This document shows, one piece after another, positions 10,250-19,469 of a DNA stretch of 64,000 bases. The stretch lies in assembly GCF_035046485.1 (NCBI RefSeq), contig NC_085136.1, positions 322,800,175 through 322,864,174 of the forward strand, given 5' to 3'. This stretch comes from Aedes albopictus. Its lineage: Eukaryota; Arthropoda; Insecta; Diptera; Culicidae. The stretch's first letter is position 1. Every line of letters begins with the position of its first letter. The notes beneath the pieces are model-generated. The model was given only the letters and a program-made list of their open reading frames with translations, ran no database searches and was not told the origin of the DNA. The position numbers and the translations under genes were made by a program.

Positions 10250-11191
10250 CTAAGCCAAGGAGAAGTAACAGGGTATGCGTGACATGGCGTCGCTCTCACA
10301 AACAATATAGACGAGTCTATGTACTAACAGGTCTTGAAAGCGATGATGAGCGAAGCAAAGATACGGCACTGCAGCAATAGTAAGAGATGCATGTGTCCTC
10401 CACAGCCGTTTTGCTATGAAAAGGCCCGGAAGAGATACAGAAGGCCTTGGTTCAGTTATTTATGTGTAGACGCAAATGAATCTGTTAAAGTAGATAAGCT
10501 CAAGGAGGGCTGGTCGGTAGGGTCTGGAACCATGTGGGCAGGGGGATCTATTTTGAGCACTCACTGCTGTAACTCAGTCAATTTTTAATCGATAAACTTG
10601 ATTTTTGGAACACGTTGAGATTCATATAGGGTCTAGCAACGAACGAAAATTCAAGTCAATTGGATAAAAAATTACTGTGTTACAGCAGCAAGTGTCCAAA
10701 ACAGGTCCTCCTGCTCAAATGGTCCCGGACCCTATGTCCGCTGTGCATACACCTGTCACTGGAAGTTTGTCTTCACCTGAATGTCTTCAACCATGTCACA
10801 AGTCATGGGAGAGCAAAGTCCGTAACAGGAGTAAGCTGTGTAGGTCCACAAGGCTTAAGCCCTCCAAAGTGCTTGATATGTTCCGAGAAATCCACAAACA
10901 TGCACCTAAACCTGAACCACTGTGACTCAGCCCAGCAACTGCTGTGTCACGCAGTCGTTGAGTGGGTGACGATTATCACCATCATAGCGGACCCGTACCG
11001 AGTTCCCCTCCGATAAAGGCAGCTGGATCGTAGACTTATTCATGGCGGGAGTTCACGCAGATGCTAGACTGGGGAAGCCGTTTCACGAATCGGTGGGGTC
11101 GGATTCTGCTAGAGCCTATACTAGATTTTGATTTGGCTAATATCGGTACCAAAAGTGCTGTAGACTGAGATATGGGTAAGCGAAAAGGCTT
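10250..11191 (+). pseudogene. Old R1-like retrotransposon, fragment C (ORF1 end, ORF2 endonuclease start)
   Basis: Collinear with about 14,266-15,500 of the intact element, with a deletion in the middle. GTCTTGAAAGCGATGATG aligns near 14,354. Degenerate zinc-knuckle sequence at about 10,700-10,900 aligns near 14,750-14,990. The stretch around 10,905-11,010 translates to HLNLNHCDSAQQLLCHAV and ADPYRVP, the conserved start of the R1-clade endonuclease. The last part, GCTAATATCGGTACCAAAAGTGC, aligns near 15,466. Frames are broken throughout. The fragment ends where the CCCGAGTAAAGG MITE begins. About 500 bp of family sequence (roughly 15,500-16,005 of the intact copy) is missing before the homology resumes at 33,578. 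Confidence 0.85.
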
Positions 11192-11518
11192 CCCGAGTAA
11201 AGGCGGATAACTAAGTGATATCACTTTGATAATAAACTATGTTATCGGTATAATCATCTTGTTATTTTTGTTATCATCTTTTCCAATTGATGATAATGAC
11301 ATGATAACAAATTTAGTTATCAATAACGTTGGTCTATCACGATAACATAAAAATACTAAATAATAACAAAATATGTTATCAGTTTCAAACGCACATTTCA
11401 AAGCTTTCCCAGGACTGAGGGTCTGGTGGACCTCGAATCTAAAAATAGATTCCGCTTTCCATCTTCAATGCGACTGCAGTACGAAAGCGTAGCCTTCAAC
11501 CACTCTCCCTCTCACTGA

Positions 11519-11589
11519 GTCCCGTTGGTATAGGGGCTATCGGCTGCGATCGATAATCACTCGATCAGGGTTCGAGACCCACTGGGCGC
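11519..11589 (+). repeat. tRNA-like module (A and B boxes)
   Basis: GTTGGTATAGGGGC resembles a tRNA A-box region. About 40 bases further on, GGGTTCGAGACCC is a perfect B-box/T-arm stem-loop, followed by ACTGGGC. The acceptor arm does not pair convincingly and no anticodon arm of normal form is clear. It is best read as a decayed tRNA pseudogene or SINE head inside the MITE, not a working tRNA. Confidence 0.45.
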
Positions 11590-13448
11590 AATAGTTGAAA
11601 ACATGGGTTATAGTTATAAGAAACTTTTTTCAACTGCTGGCCATGTCGATAAAGTAGATTTTTTTACTATTTTCGTCAATAAAATAGCTCGGAATGATAA
11701 CTTAATGATAACAAAACCTGTTATCAATCAGCTGTATTTTTTCATGTTGATAACTAAATGTAATTTTGAATAAAATATTGTATAACACAATTAGTTATCA
11801 ACTTGAACTCAATGATAACTTAACTTCTTATCATTGTGGTATTCGTGGAGTAAATTTGAGTTATCATTTTTGTTATTGTAACAGTTGTTTGGCAATAACC
11901 TGTGCGCCTAGCGAAGCGAAAATGAAAAACGCTTAATAATCGCGATCGACTATAAGCGTTACACCTAGTAACGCTCCCATAGTAGGTGCTATCCAGCGTG
12001 GACAGAAACCAAGCTGCCATTTGCCCGGCTTATCAAAACAATCATGTCATCACTTAGATGCCATGAAATGAAGTGATGAGCCTCATCAGTAAATTTTATA
12101 TCATTTCCACCGTTCCATGAAATTACTTTATGACTAAAATCAAGAGATCAGACCTCTTTAATTCTGGTGATCGCCGAAGAAGGTCGTTTAAGAAGTTTCG
12201 CGAGTTAAAACTGTTAATAAATCCGAATATTGAACAAAGTGAAGTGACGAGAATTAGTTACAAATCGTAAGATTTCACAAAAATAAGAGGTGAATACCAA
12301 TGCTAATTTAGAAATTGTAATTCAGAATTAGGTCGTCAGAGTGAGGTGCAGAAAACTGCGTATGTGAGCGATTGATTCGCAAACCTAATCGACTACAGGT
12401 AAAGATTATAATACGAATAGTGTGGCTCATTATCTAAGTGTGGCATATCGTTTGAAGGTGAAACCTTCAAACGAAGGTTTTTTTGTTGGCTCTACAGGTC
12501 CGGTTTTAAGTGGTGGCCTGCAGTGTCGGATAGTTGTAGGTATCCGCATCCACGGTGCGTGGTGGCGCTGCCCATATTAACAGCAGGCAGTCAAGGCATG
12601 ACGGAACCCAACCGGCGGCCGCACAACCACTAACCGACCGGAGAATCCTTCTTCCGTTCGGGCCCAACGCCAACGGCCCAGGGTCAGGGGACGAACCCGT
12701 CGTAACCAAGCAATCGCATTCATTGACGCACGCCACGACGATCCAGCGAATACCGCACATGGCGGTGGGAGCCACTGTCCGTAGCATACGATAGCGAAGA
12801 AACCGAAGTTCATCTTCTCGGCCACGAACCGGCGGCAAGCGCTTTGCGCCGCTGGTAGATCTGCGTCCAGTGCCCAGCGACCGGCCTCGATCACCCGGAC
12901 CTACCATTCCGTCAAGCCGCTAGTACCATCTGACGGTGGGCAACATCGTGGAAGGTGTGGGCCCTTCCGCTGGCGCAGCGAGTAGAACCATTCCCAGCGC
13001 CCAACCGGTGCCGGCCTATTCGTCCGGACCAGCGACTTCACCAAGCAGCCAGCGTCGCTTGGCAGGGTGAGCCGCTCCGCTTGCCAAAACGCCACCGGGA
13101 CCAACGACACGCCAGGACCGAGCCAAGTAGCAAAGCTACAATCAGGTTAGACTAGAATAAGTAGAGTTGTAGGGGCAGCAGGGACGAAAGTCCTGGGGCC
13201 TGACGCACCCCCCCGCTAGCGAGTCAGCCGCGTAGTCGCCGGCTAAGAATAGGACTACTAACCCCAATTCAAGGTGTCAAGCGACCCGTGCTGAGGAATG
13301 AGTGATCGAGGGGGTGAAAAAGATGCTCGATCTTTAACGGAGCCTGTGGGGTACCTGGGCACCCCCCACAGTAAGCTGTCCCTTACCGCGTTAATGCAGG
13401 GCTCTGGCGTGGTGGACATTCTTTCCCGTGCGACTCGTGGGATTAATC

Positions 13449-15020
13449 ATGAAATCAAACAAATCAAGCAATCAAAATTCAGGTGGAAGTAGTGGTGGGA
13501 TCAACCCCTTCGCAAGAAGCGGGTTGATGAGATCTCCGACAAGGAGAAGTGAGGAGATAGGCGCTGGGAGTTGCGTACGCAGCTCAAGCGTGGGTGCTCC
13601 AGTCCACTTCCCGGCAAGCCAGCCGGTGGAGGTTATGGACGGAGCGTGGTTGTTGAGGGCCGTCAACCGAGGATCCAAAGGACGGTCCGCAATAGAGGTG
13701 GCTAAGCAGCAGCTTGGCAAAATCATCGACTTTGCGTCCACTAAGTCGAACATAAGCAAGGACCTGAAAACGGCCTTGCTTCGACTTAGGGCGTCGATCG
13801 ACGATGCCAAGCAGGAGCACGCGGCACTCGCGTTGCTGACTGCTGCAGCAGCGGAGCCTGCAAATGAGAAAGTGCCGAAGTTTACCCAAACGGAGGCCTT
13901 CTCCTTCGCAGGAAGTCCAAATAAGGCGGAAGCGACTGCTCGCGACAAACGGGGCAAGCAATCGCAGAAGCGGGCGAGGCAACCGTCAGGCGAGGAGCTG
14001 TCTGGCGGTGCCCGCAAGGCCAGGCGAATCATTACCCCGAAAGTCGGTAATAATGCCGGAAGGTCGGACCCCAGCCAGGGTTCCCGGAAAGCTGGGAAGG
14101 GTGGGCCTGAAAAGGCTGGCCCGTCCCGGAACGATGGGAACAAGGGGTTGCGACCGCTAGTGGGCCCTCAACAGCCACAGAGTAGGGCGATCCAAGGGGA
14201 GGACCCCCCTTGGACGAAGGTAGAGCGGAAGAAGAAGAAGGCGAATCCGCAGGTAGTAGCGCAGGACGCCAAGCCAAGGCGTAGGAGGGCAGGTGCCAAG
14301 CGCGAGAAAGGCGACGCTATCGTCATCAAGACGGAACAGTCCAAGTACTCGGACGTCTTGAAGATGATGCGAAGCGACGCCAAGCTTGAGGGTCTTGGAG
14401 CCGACGTACGCAGTATTAGACGTACTCGTACGGGCGAGATGATCCTGGAGCTGAAGCGCCAGAAGGAGCACAAGGGCGCCGCCTATAAGAGGCTGGCAGA
14501 AGAGGTCCTTGGTGAGGGTGTGCAGGTGAGGGCTTTGACACATGAGGCGACTCTGAAGGTCAAGGACATCGATGAGATCACCGAAGTGGAAGAGCTCGTC
14601 ACGGCACTGCGGCAACAGTGCGATGTGCAGGTGGCCGCCGCAGCCGTTAAGCTACGGAAAGGGCCAGCAGGGACACAGGTAGCTTTGGTTCAGCTACCTG
14701 TGGCGGACGTCAAAAAGTCCGTTAAAGTAGGGAGCATAAAGGTGGGTTGGTGTGTATGTCACCTGACATTCCACGAGCCACCAGAGGTTTGCTTCAGGTG
14801 TCTGGAACCAGGACACAAGTCGTGGGACTGCAAAGGCCCCGACAGGCGCAAACTGTGCAGGCGATGCGGCGCTGAAGGTCATAAGGCCCAAAGCTGCACG
14901 AGTCCGCCCATCTGCATGATCTGTACCGGGAAATCCTCGAACAACAGACATCCGATGGGTGGTCCAAGGTGCCCGGCCTTCAAGAAAGCCGCAGGGAACA
15001 ACAAATCACAGTGCAGGTAA
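13449..15020 (+). CDS. R1-like element 1, ORF1 (Gag-like nucleic-acid-binding protein)
   Basis: 523 codons from the first ATG (13,449). An upstream GTG at 13,428 is in frame but less likely. The N-terminal half is low in structure and rich in Lys, Ser, Gly and Ala, including a very basic stretch near residues 255-285. A conserved middle region (residues about 285-440) with DVKKSVKVGSIKVGW-like sequence precedes three cysteine clusters: CFRCLEPGHKSWDC (about 447-460), CRRCGAEGHKAQSC (about 471-484) and a third, looser CxxC...H...C cluster. Two fit CX2CX4HX4C. In this clade ORF1 binds element RNA and forms the RNP. The stop TAA (15,018-15,020) overlaps the ORF2 start region by about ten bases in another frame, which suggests coupled translation. 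Confidence 0.9.
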   Translation: MKSNKSSNQNSGGSSGGINPFARSGLMRSPTRRSEEIGAGSCVRSSSVGAPVHFPASQPVEVMDGAWLLRAVNRGSKGRSAIEVAKQQLGKIIDFASTKSNISKDLKTALLRLRASIDDAKQEHAALALLTAAAAEPANEKVPKFTQTEAFSFAGSPNKAEATARDKRGKQSQKRARQPSGEELSGGARKARRIITPKVGNNAGRSDPSQGSRKAGKGGPEKAGPSRNDGNKGLRPLVGPQQPQSRAIQGEDPPWTKVERKKKKANPQVVAQDAKPRRRRAGAKREKGDAIVIKTEQSKYSDVLKMMRSDAKLEGLGADVRSIRRTRTGEMILELKRQKEHKGAAYKRLAEEVLGEGVQVRALTHEATLKVKDIDEITEVEELVTALRQQCDVQVAAAAVKLRKGPAGTQVALVQLPVADVKKSVKVGSIKVGWCVCHLTFHEPPEVCFRCLEPGHKSWDCKGPDRRKLCRRCGAEGHKAQSCTSPPICMICTGKSSNNRHPMGGPRCPAFKKAAGNNKSQCR

Positions 15021-17992
15021 CGCAGCTGAACCTGAACCACTGTGATGCGGCTCAGCAACTGCTTTGTCAGGCAGTTTCTGAGTGGGAGACGGATATCGCC
15101 ATCATATCGGACCCATACCGAGTACCCGCCGGCAACGGCAACTGGGTCGCGGATGGGACCAGAAAAATGGCGGCGATATGGACGACGGGTAAATACCCCG
15201 TTCAGGAGTTGGTGTCTACTACCTATGAGGGCTTCGTGGTCGCCAAAGTAAACGGGGTCTTCTTCTGTAGCTGTTATGCGCCTCCGCGGTGGCCGATCGA
15301 GCAGTTCACGCAAATGCTGGACCGCTTAACGACCGTGCTAACAGGGCGAAGGCCGGTGGTAATAGCGGGCGACTTTAATGCCTGGGCCGTGGAATGGGGA
15401 AGCCGTTTCACGAACCAGCGGGGTCAGATCCTGCTAGAAACACTGGCCATCTTAGATGTCGACTTGGCTAATGTCGGTACCAAGAGTACCTTTAGTCGAA
15501 ACGGAGCGGAGTCAATTATTGACGTGACCTTTTGTAGTCCTGGCCTAACAAGTAGTTCGAACTGGAGAGTAGATGATGGCTACACTCACAGCGACCACCT
15601 GGCGGTTCGCTACAGTATCGACTACAATAACAGCAGACAGCGGATAGAAGAAGAGGCGGCTAGGCCAAGGCCAAGCCCTCGCAGGTGGAAGACATCATAC
15701 TTCGACGAAGGGGTATTTAGGGAGGCGCTCCGCCGTGAGCGAAACTTAATCGGTTTAGACGGCGACGAGCTGGTAGCGGTGCTCTCACGTGCGTGTGATG
15801 CGACCATGCCTAGGCGAGTCCACCCTAGAAATGGGAGGCCACCGGCTTACTGGTGGACCGACGCGATTGCGGACCTGCGCCGCGCCTGCCTACGGGCTAG
15901 GCGGCGGATGCAGCGAGCACGATCAGAGGAAGAGCGAAACGAACGGCGGGTGGTGTTCGCCGCTGCAAAAGCCGCGCTTAAGACCGAGATAAGAGCAAGC
16001 AAAAAGGCCTGCTTTGAGGGTCTCTGTCAGAGTGCCAATACGAACCCGTGGGGTGACGCCTACAGGATCGTTATGGCCAAGACGAGAGGTGTGATGGCTC
16101 CTACAGAGCAATCTCCAGAGATGTTGGAGGGGATCATTGGAGGACTTTTTCCGCGTCATGATCCTAGTCCTTGGCCTCCTTTCGTAGGACAGCCGGGGAC
16201 TGGGGCTGGCGATGAGGAGAGGGTCACCGATGTGGAACTTGCGGGGGTAGCTAAGTCCCTTAGCGTAGGTAAGGCCCCAGGTCCGGACGGAGTTCCGAAC
16301 CTGGCCTTAAAAGTAGCTATTGCAGAGGCTCCCGAGATGTTCAGGTCTGCTATGCAGAAATGCCTGGACGAGGGAGTTTTCCCAGAAGCTTGGAAGAGGC
16401 AGAGCCTGGTACTATTGCCAAAGGCGGGGAAACCACCCGGAGACCCGTCGGCATATAGACCAATATGCTTGATTGACACGGCGGGGAAGGTGCTCGAAAA
16501 GATCATCCTCAATAGAATGTTGCGGTTCACCGAGGGCGAAAATGGTCTTTCGAGTAACCAGTACGGCTTCCGGAAGGGGAGGTCCACCGTAGACGCTATC
16601 TTGTCGGTTACAAAAACCGCCGAGAAAGCACTCGAGCCTAAGAGGAGGGGAATTCGCTTTTGCGCGGTAGTGACTCTGGATGTAAGGAATGCGTTTAATA
16701 GCGCCAGCTGGTCTGCTATTGCCGATGCGCTCTTGCGTCTGGGGATACCGGAGTACCTGTACAAGATTCTCGGAAGTTACTTTCAGAATCGTGTACTAGT
16801 CTACGACACGGAGGTGGGTCGGAAGTGCTTTCACATAACCTCAGGAGTCCCGCAAGGTTCCATCCTGGGTCCGGTGTTATGGAATGTCATGTACGACGAG
16901 GTGTTGAGGTTAGAGTATCCAGTGGGAGTGGTGATTGTCGGATTTGCCGACGACATTACGCTCGAAGTCTACGGTGAAACGATCGAGGAGGTAAAGTTGA
17001 CTACCAACCACTCGATCAAGGTTGTGGAGGCGTGGATGCGGTCCAGGAAACTGGAGCTGGCTCACCACAAGACAGAGGTGACGGTTGTTAACAACCTGAA
17101 GTCGGAGCAGCAGACGGAGATCAGTGTAGGAGACTGTACTATCCTGTCAAAGCGCTCCGTCAAACACTTGGGCGTGATGATCGACGATAAGCTTACCTTC
17201 GGTAGCCACGTCGATTATGCCTGTAAAAGAGCCTCCACAGCTATTGCGGCACTGTCCCGGATGATGTCCAATAGCTCTGCGGTGTACGCCAGTAAGCGCA
17301 AGCTTCTGGCTAGTGTTGCTACATCCATACTTAGGTATGGCGGCCCGGCGTGGGGCACCGCGCTAAGTACTAAATGCTACCGACGGAAGCTGGAAAGTAC
17401 TTACAGGCTTATGTGCCTGAGGGTTGCGAGCGCGTACCGTACCGTGTCACACGACGCTCTCTGCGTCATTACTGGTATGGTGCCTATCAGCATTCTTATC
17501 AGTGAGGACATGGAGTGCTTCGAAATGCGCGGCACAAGAGGCATACGCAGGACTGTCAGGATGGCCTCTATGGTCAAATGGCAGCGCGCGTGGGACAGTT
17601 CCACCAAAGGAAGGTGGACCTATAGGTTGATACCGAGGGTAGATAGTTGGATTAATAGGCGCCATGGGGAAGTCACATTCCACCTGACACAGGTCCTTAC
17701 AGGTCATGGTTGCTTCCGACAGTATCTACACCGTTTCGGGCATGCGGATTCTCCCGAATGCCCAGTGTGCAATGGTTTAGAGGAAACGGCGGAACACGTT
17801 TTGTTCGTGTGCCCGCGTTTTCGCACAATGCGTGACCGCATGCTTGCCACATGCGGGGAAGACACAACTCCGGACAACTTGGTCCAGAGGATGTGTAGGG
17901 ATGAGTTTGGCTGGAACGCCGTTTCAACGGCGATTACCCACATCGTCTGGGAGCTACAGAGGAGGTGGCGCGTGGACTCGGAGAATGGCTAG
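15011..17992 (+). CDS. R1-like element 1, ORF2 (endonuclease-reverse transcriptase)
   Basis: About 993 codons. The start is set by alignment with element 2: GTG at 15,011 occupies the place of its ATG. The frame is open upstream to GTG 14,969, and no in-frame ATG exists before the endonuclease core. The APE-type endonuclease occupies residues about 1-220 (SDPYRVP near 33, GDFNAWAVEWGS near 119, SDHLAVRY near 193). Reverse transcriptase follows, with KAPGPDGVPN, GFRKGRSTVDAI, GVPQGSILGPVLWN and catalytic GFADDITL (FADD near 644). The C-terminus has GHGCFRQYLHRFGH and CPVC..LEETAEHVLFVCP (about 916-934), a zinc-binding cluster usual in the R1 clade. No RNase H. The protein nicks target DNA and primes reverse transcription from the nick. 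All catalytic motifs are intact; only the start codon is odd. Confidence 0.9.
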   Translation: MQVTQLNLNHCDAAQQLLCQAVSEWETDIAIISDPYRVPAGNGNWVADGTRKMAAIWTTGKYPVQELVSTTYEGFVVAKVNGVFFCSCYAPPRWPIEQFTQMLDRLTTVLTGRRPVVIAGDFNAWAVEWGSRFTNQRGQILLETLAILDVDLANVGTKSTFSRNGAESIIDVTFCSPGLTSSSNWRVDDGYTHSDHLAVRYSIDYNNSRQRIEEEAARPRPSPRRWKTSYFDEGVFREALRRERNLIGLDGDELVAVLSRACDATMPRRVHPRNGRPPAYWWTDAIADLRRACLRARRRMQRARSEEERNERRVVFAAAKAALKTEIRASKKACFEGLCQSANTNPWGDAYRIVMAKTRGVMAPTEQSPEMLEGIIGGLFPRHDPSPWPPFVGQPGTGAGDEERVTDVELAGVAKSLSVGKAPGPDGVPNLALKVAIAEAPEMFRSAMQKCLDEGVFPEAWKRQSLVLLPKAGKPPGDPSAYRPICLIDTAGKVLEKIILNRMLRFTEGENGLSSNQYGFRKGRSTVDAILSVTKTAEKALEPKRRGIRFCAVVTLDVRNAFNSASWSAIADALLRLGIPEYLYKILGSYFQNRVLVYDTEVGRKCFHITSGVPQGSILGPVLWNVMYDEVLRLEYPVGVVIVGFADDITLEVYGETIEEVKLTTNHSIKVVEAWMRSRKLELAHHKTEVTVVNNLKSEQQTEISVGDCTILSKRSVKHLGVMIDDKLTFGSHVDYACKRASTAIAALSRMMSNSSAVYASKRKLLASVATSILRYGGPAWGTALSTKCYRRKLESTYRLMCLRVASAYRTVSHDALCVITGMVPISILISEDMECFEMRGTRGIRRTVRMASMVKWQRAWDSSTKGRWTYRLIPRVDSWINRRHGEVTFHLTQVLTGHGCFRQYLHRFGHADSPECPVCNGLEETAEHVLFVCPRFRTMRDRMLATCGEDTTPDNLVQRMCRDEFGWNAVSTAITHIVWELQRRWRVDSENG

Positions 17993-18706
17993 TCCAGATG
18001 CAGTACAAGAGGTGGTCCAGGGGTTCGGAGTCGGCTTCGTAGGTCATACCGGTGCCCTGCGGTCGAGATCGACCCTTACAACGATTAAGTGGCCGCGGAG
18101 AGGAAGTCCCGGTAGCGGTGCTGTCGTGGCGTCGGTCTACTGGGTTGGATCCGAGCCCGCGGTTGGAAAGGGGTCCCCGGCAAGGGTCGGGGTAGGTGAG
18201 ATCCTGCTGTCTGCAACCTAAGGGTGCATCTGATAGGGCCTGAAGGGTAGTGATATCCTTCCTTGCGGGCAGGTCAGATCGGGTTGCACGTGGGCATCAG
18301 TTCTTGATGTCCGCTCAGCAGTAGGGCGCGGGCGGGGTTGACCCTGCCCGCCTTCCGAGGACAAAGGGAGTGGCGAGGACCACTCGGGAAACTGGCTAAG
18401 CGCCAGCATGCTACCGTGATGGACTCTCCAAAGCGAGTCATCGATGTTCGTTGCTGCAGGCTACGCAGCTAACCTTGTGGGTGCGATGTGCACTAGCCCC
18501 TCTCTGAAGCAATACCTTCTTGGTGGATCCGGAGAGACGTAGGGTTTGGCGACCATAGGAATGGTTTAGTGGGTACGAGGAGAGAGTAGTCCTGGATTTT
18601 ACTTTTGTTGTAGAAGACGGCCTGTCAGACCTACACTACCCTAACCTTCTGTTAGAGTGTCTGTTGAGCAGATTATCCCCCTATGGTTTAGAAGGAAAAA
18701 AAAAAA
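17993..18706 (+). other. 3' UTR of R1-like element 1
   Basis: About 700 non-coding bases between the ORF2 stop and the 11-base A run, with some GC-rich stretches. A decayed counterpart of the first part (GATGCARTMMAA.GGTGGTCC, GTGCCCTRYGGTCGAG) is seen in the old copy at about 34,985-35,070. Confidence 0.8.
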
Positions 18707-19114
18707 GAATAAGTAGAGTTGTAGAAAACGTTTGCGCAAACCTAGGGATTTTATGATAATACAGTAATGTCGAATCAACCCGATGTATACAGTAGTTAAC
18801 CCAATTTTTGTTACTGCGTTACTGAAAGCGAAATCCATAAGCTTGGAGGTTTGATCCTTAGATCGTTTATTTTGGTTAGTTTTTCGAATTGTGCTTTGAA
18901 GTGTTGGTGGACTTTCGGTTTTGATTACCCGCCTTGAGATTTCCGGCCGGGCAGGCATACATACGCAGTTCCACATCACTCCGCTTTTGGGGTGTTGGCG
19001 CTAAAGTGGAACTTGTTTAAATATTTACCAGGCTTAATTAGGACTTGTCGCAACGGATAGCGGTTACGTTTTGGATCCGATTCCGTTTTTCGTTCGGGTG
19101 GAGCAAAAGCGTGC

Positions 19115-19121
19115 TATAAAA
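19115..19121 (+). promoter_or_regulatory. TATA box of 5' LTR
   Basis: GCTATAAAAGTTG, with a likely start about 25-30 bases downstream near GTGACACGAACCCTTAGTCG. The same sequence is in the 3' LTR at 33,375-33,381. Confidence 0.7.
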
Positions 19122-19213
19122 GTTGTCCGACCCTGTGACACGAACCCTTAGTCGCAGCACATAAGGTTTGTATCGTATCGTTCGGCTTTGCTAGGGGTTC
19201 GCCTGTTACAAAT

Positions 19214-19226
19214 TGGCGCCCAACGT
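19214..19226 (+). promoter_or_regulatory. Primer binding site, tRNA-Lys type
   Basis: TGGCGCCCAACGT starts three bases after the 5' LTR. It is complementary to the 3' end of the animal tRNA-Lys whose T-arm ends ACGTTGGGCGCCA. The match stops after 13 bases. Confidence 0.7.
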
Positions 19227-19469
19227 TTCAAAGTGGCAAATAGTTTCGTTTAAGTTATTTTGGATTTAGTTGAAATTTGTACAAGTAAAGTGAATTCGAT
19301 TTTGTAGAATAAGTTTTTCTTTGATTCCTTTTTTTTTAGAATAATTTTTGGTTTAAGTTCAAAGTGAATTTACACTTTTTCTAGATTACTTTCTTTTCCT
19401 TTTAAAACATACTTTTAGCATTATACTCTGAATTCTCGATTGCATATAATATCCAATTTGAATTGAAAA

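Larger units (their letters stand above)
13173..18706 (+). mobile_element. R1-clade non-LTR retrotransposon 1 (apparently full length)
   Basis: It is flanked by an 18-bp TSD, GAATAAGTAGAGTTGTAG, at 13,155-13,172 and 18,707-18,724. The element ends in a run of 11 A. It has a 276-bp 5' UTR, ORF1 (13,449-15,020), ORF2 (about 15,011-17,992) and a 714-bp 3' UTR. Both frames are free of stops. The ORF2 start carries GTG where the related element at 24,802 has ATG. The clade call rests on the endonuclease start QLNLNHC..AAQ, the order endonuclease then reverse transcriptase without RNase H, and the C-terminal HLTQ.L.GHGCF..YLHR.GH with a CCHC-type cluster, all typical of R1-clade proteins. The split old copy at 6,645-35,165 is the same family. 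Confidence 0.9.
11877..19210 (+). repeat. 5' LTR of gypsy element, interrupted at 13,172
   Basis: Two parts, 11,877-13,172 and 18,725-19,210, match the uninterrupted 3' LTR end to end. The inserted length including one TSD copy is 5,552 bp, exactly the length difference between the two LTR intervals. The first 600 bp are AT-rich. A distinct GC-rich block follows at about 12,500-13,150. An 11-bp perfect hairpin followed by T7 lies at 12,449-12,483 (CGTTTGAAGGT, loop GAA, complement). The TATA box is close to the 3' end, so U3 is about 1.7 kb and R-U5 very short. Confidence 0.93.

Noticed and set aside
12449..12483. Hairpin plus T run resembling a bacterial terminator
   Set aside because: It is in a eukaryotic LTR far upstream of the TATA box. 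There is no reason to think it works as an intrinsic terminator.
12506..12907. 133-codon antisense frame in the gypsy LTR, present in both LTRs
   Set aside because: Conservation is only because the LTRs are copies of each other. No recognisable domain, and the block is GC-rich, which lengthens frames by chance. Kept only as part of the GC-block observation.
13472..14143. 223-codon antisense frame over R1-like ORF1, and similar antisense frames over the other ORFs
   Set aside because: Shadow frames of GC-rich coding sequence. They match no family and lie opposite intact retrotransposon ORFs.
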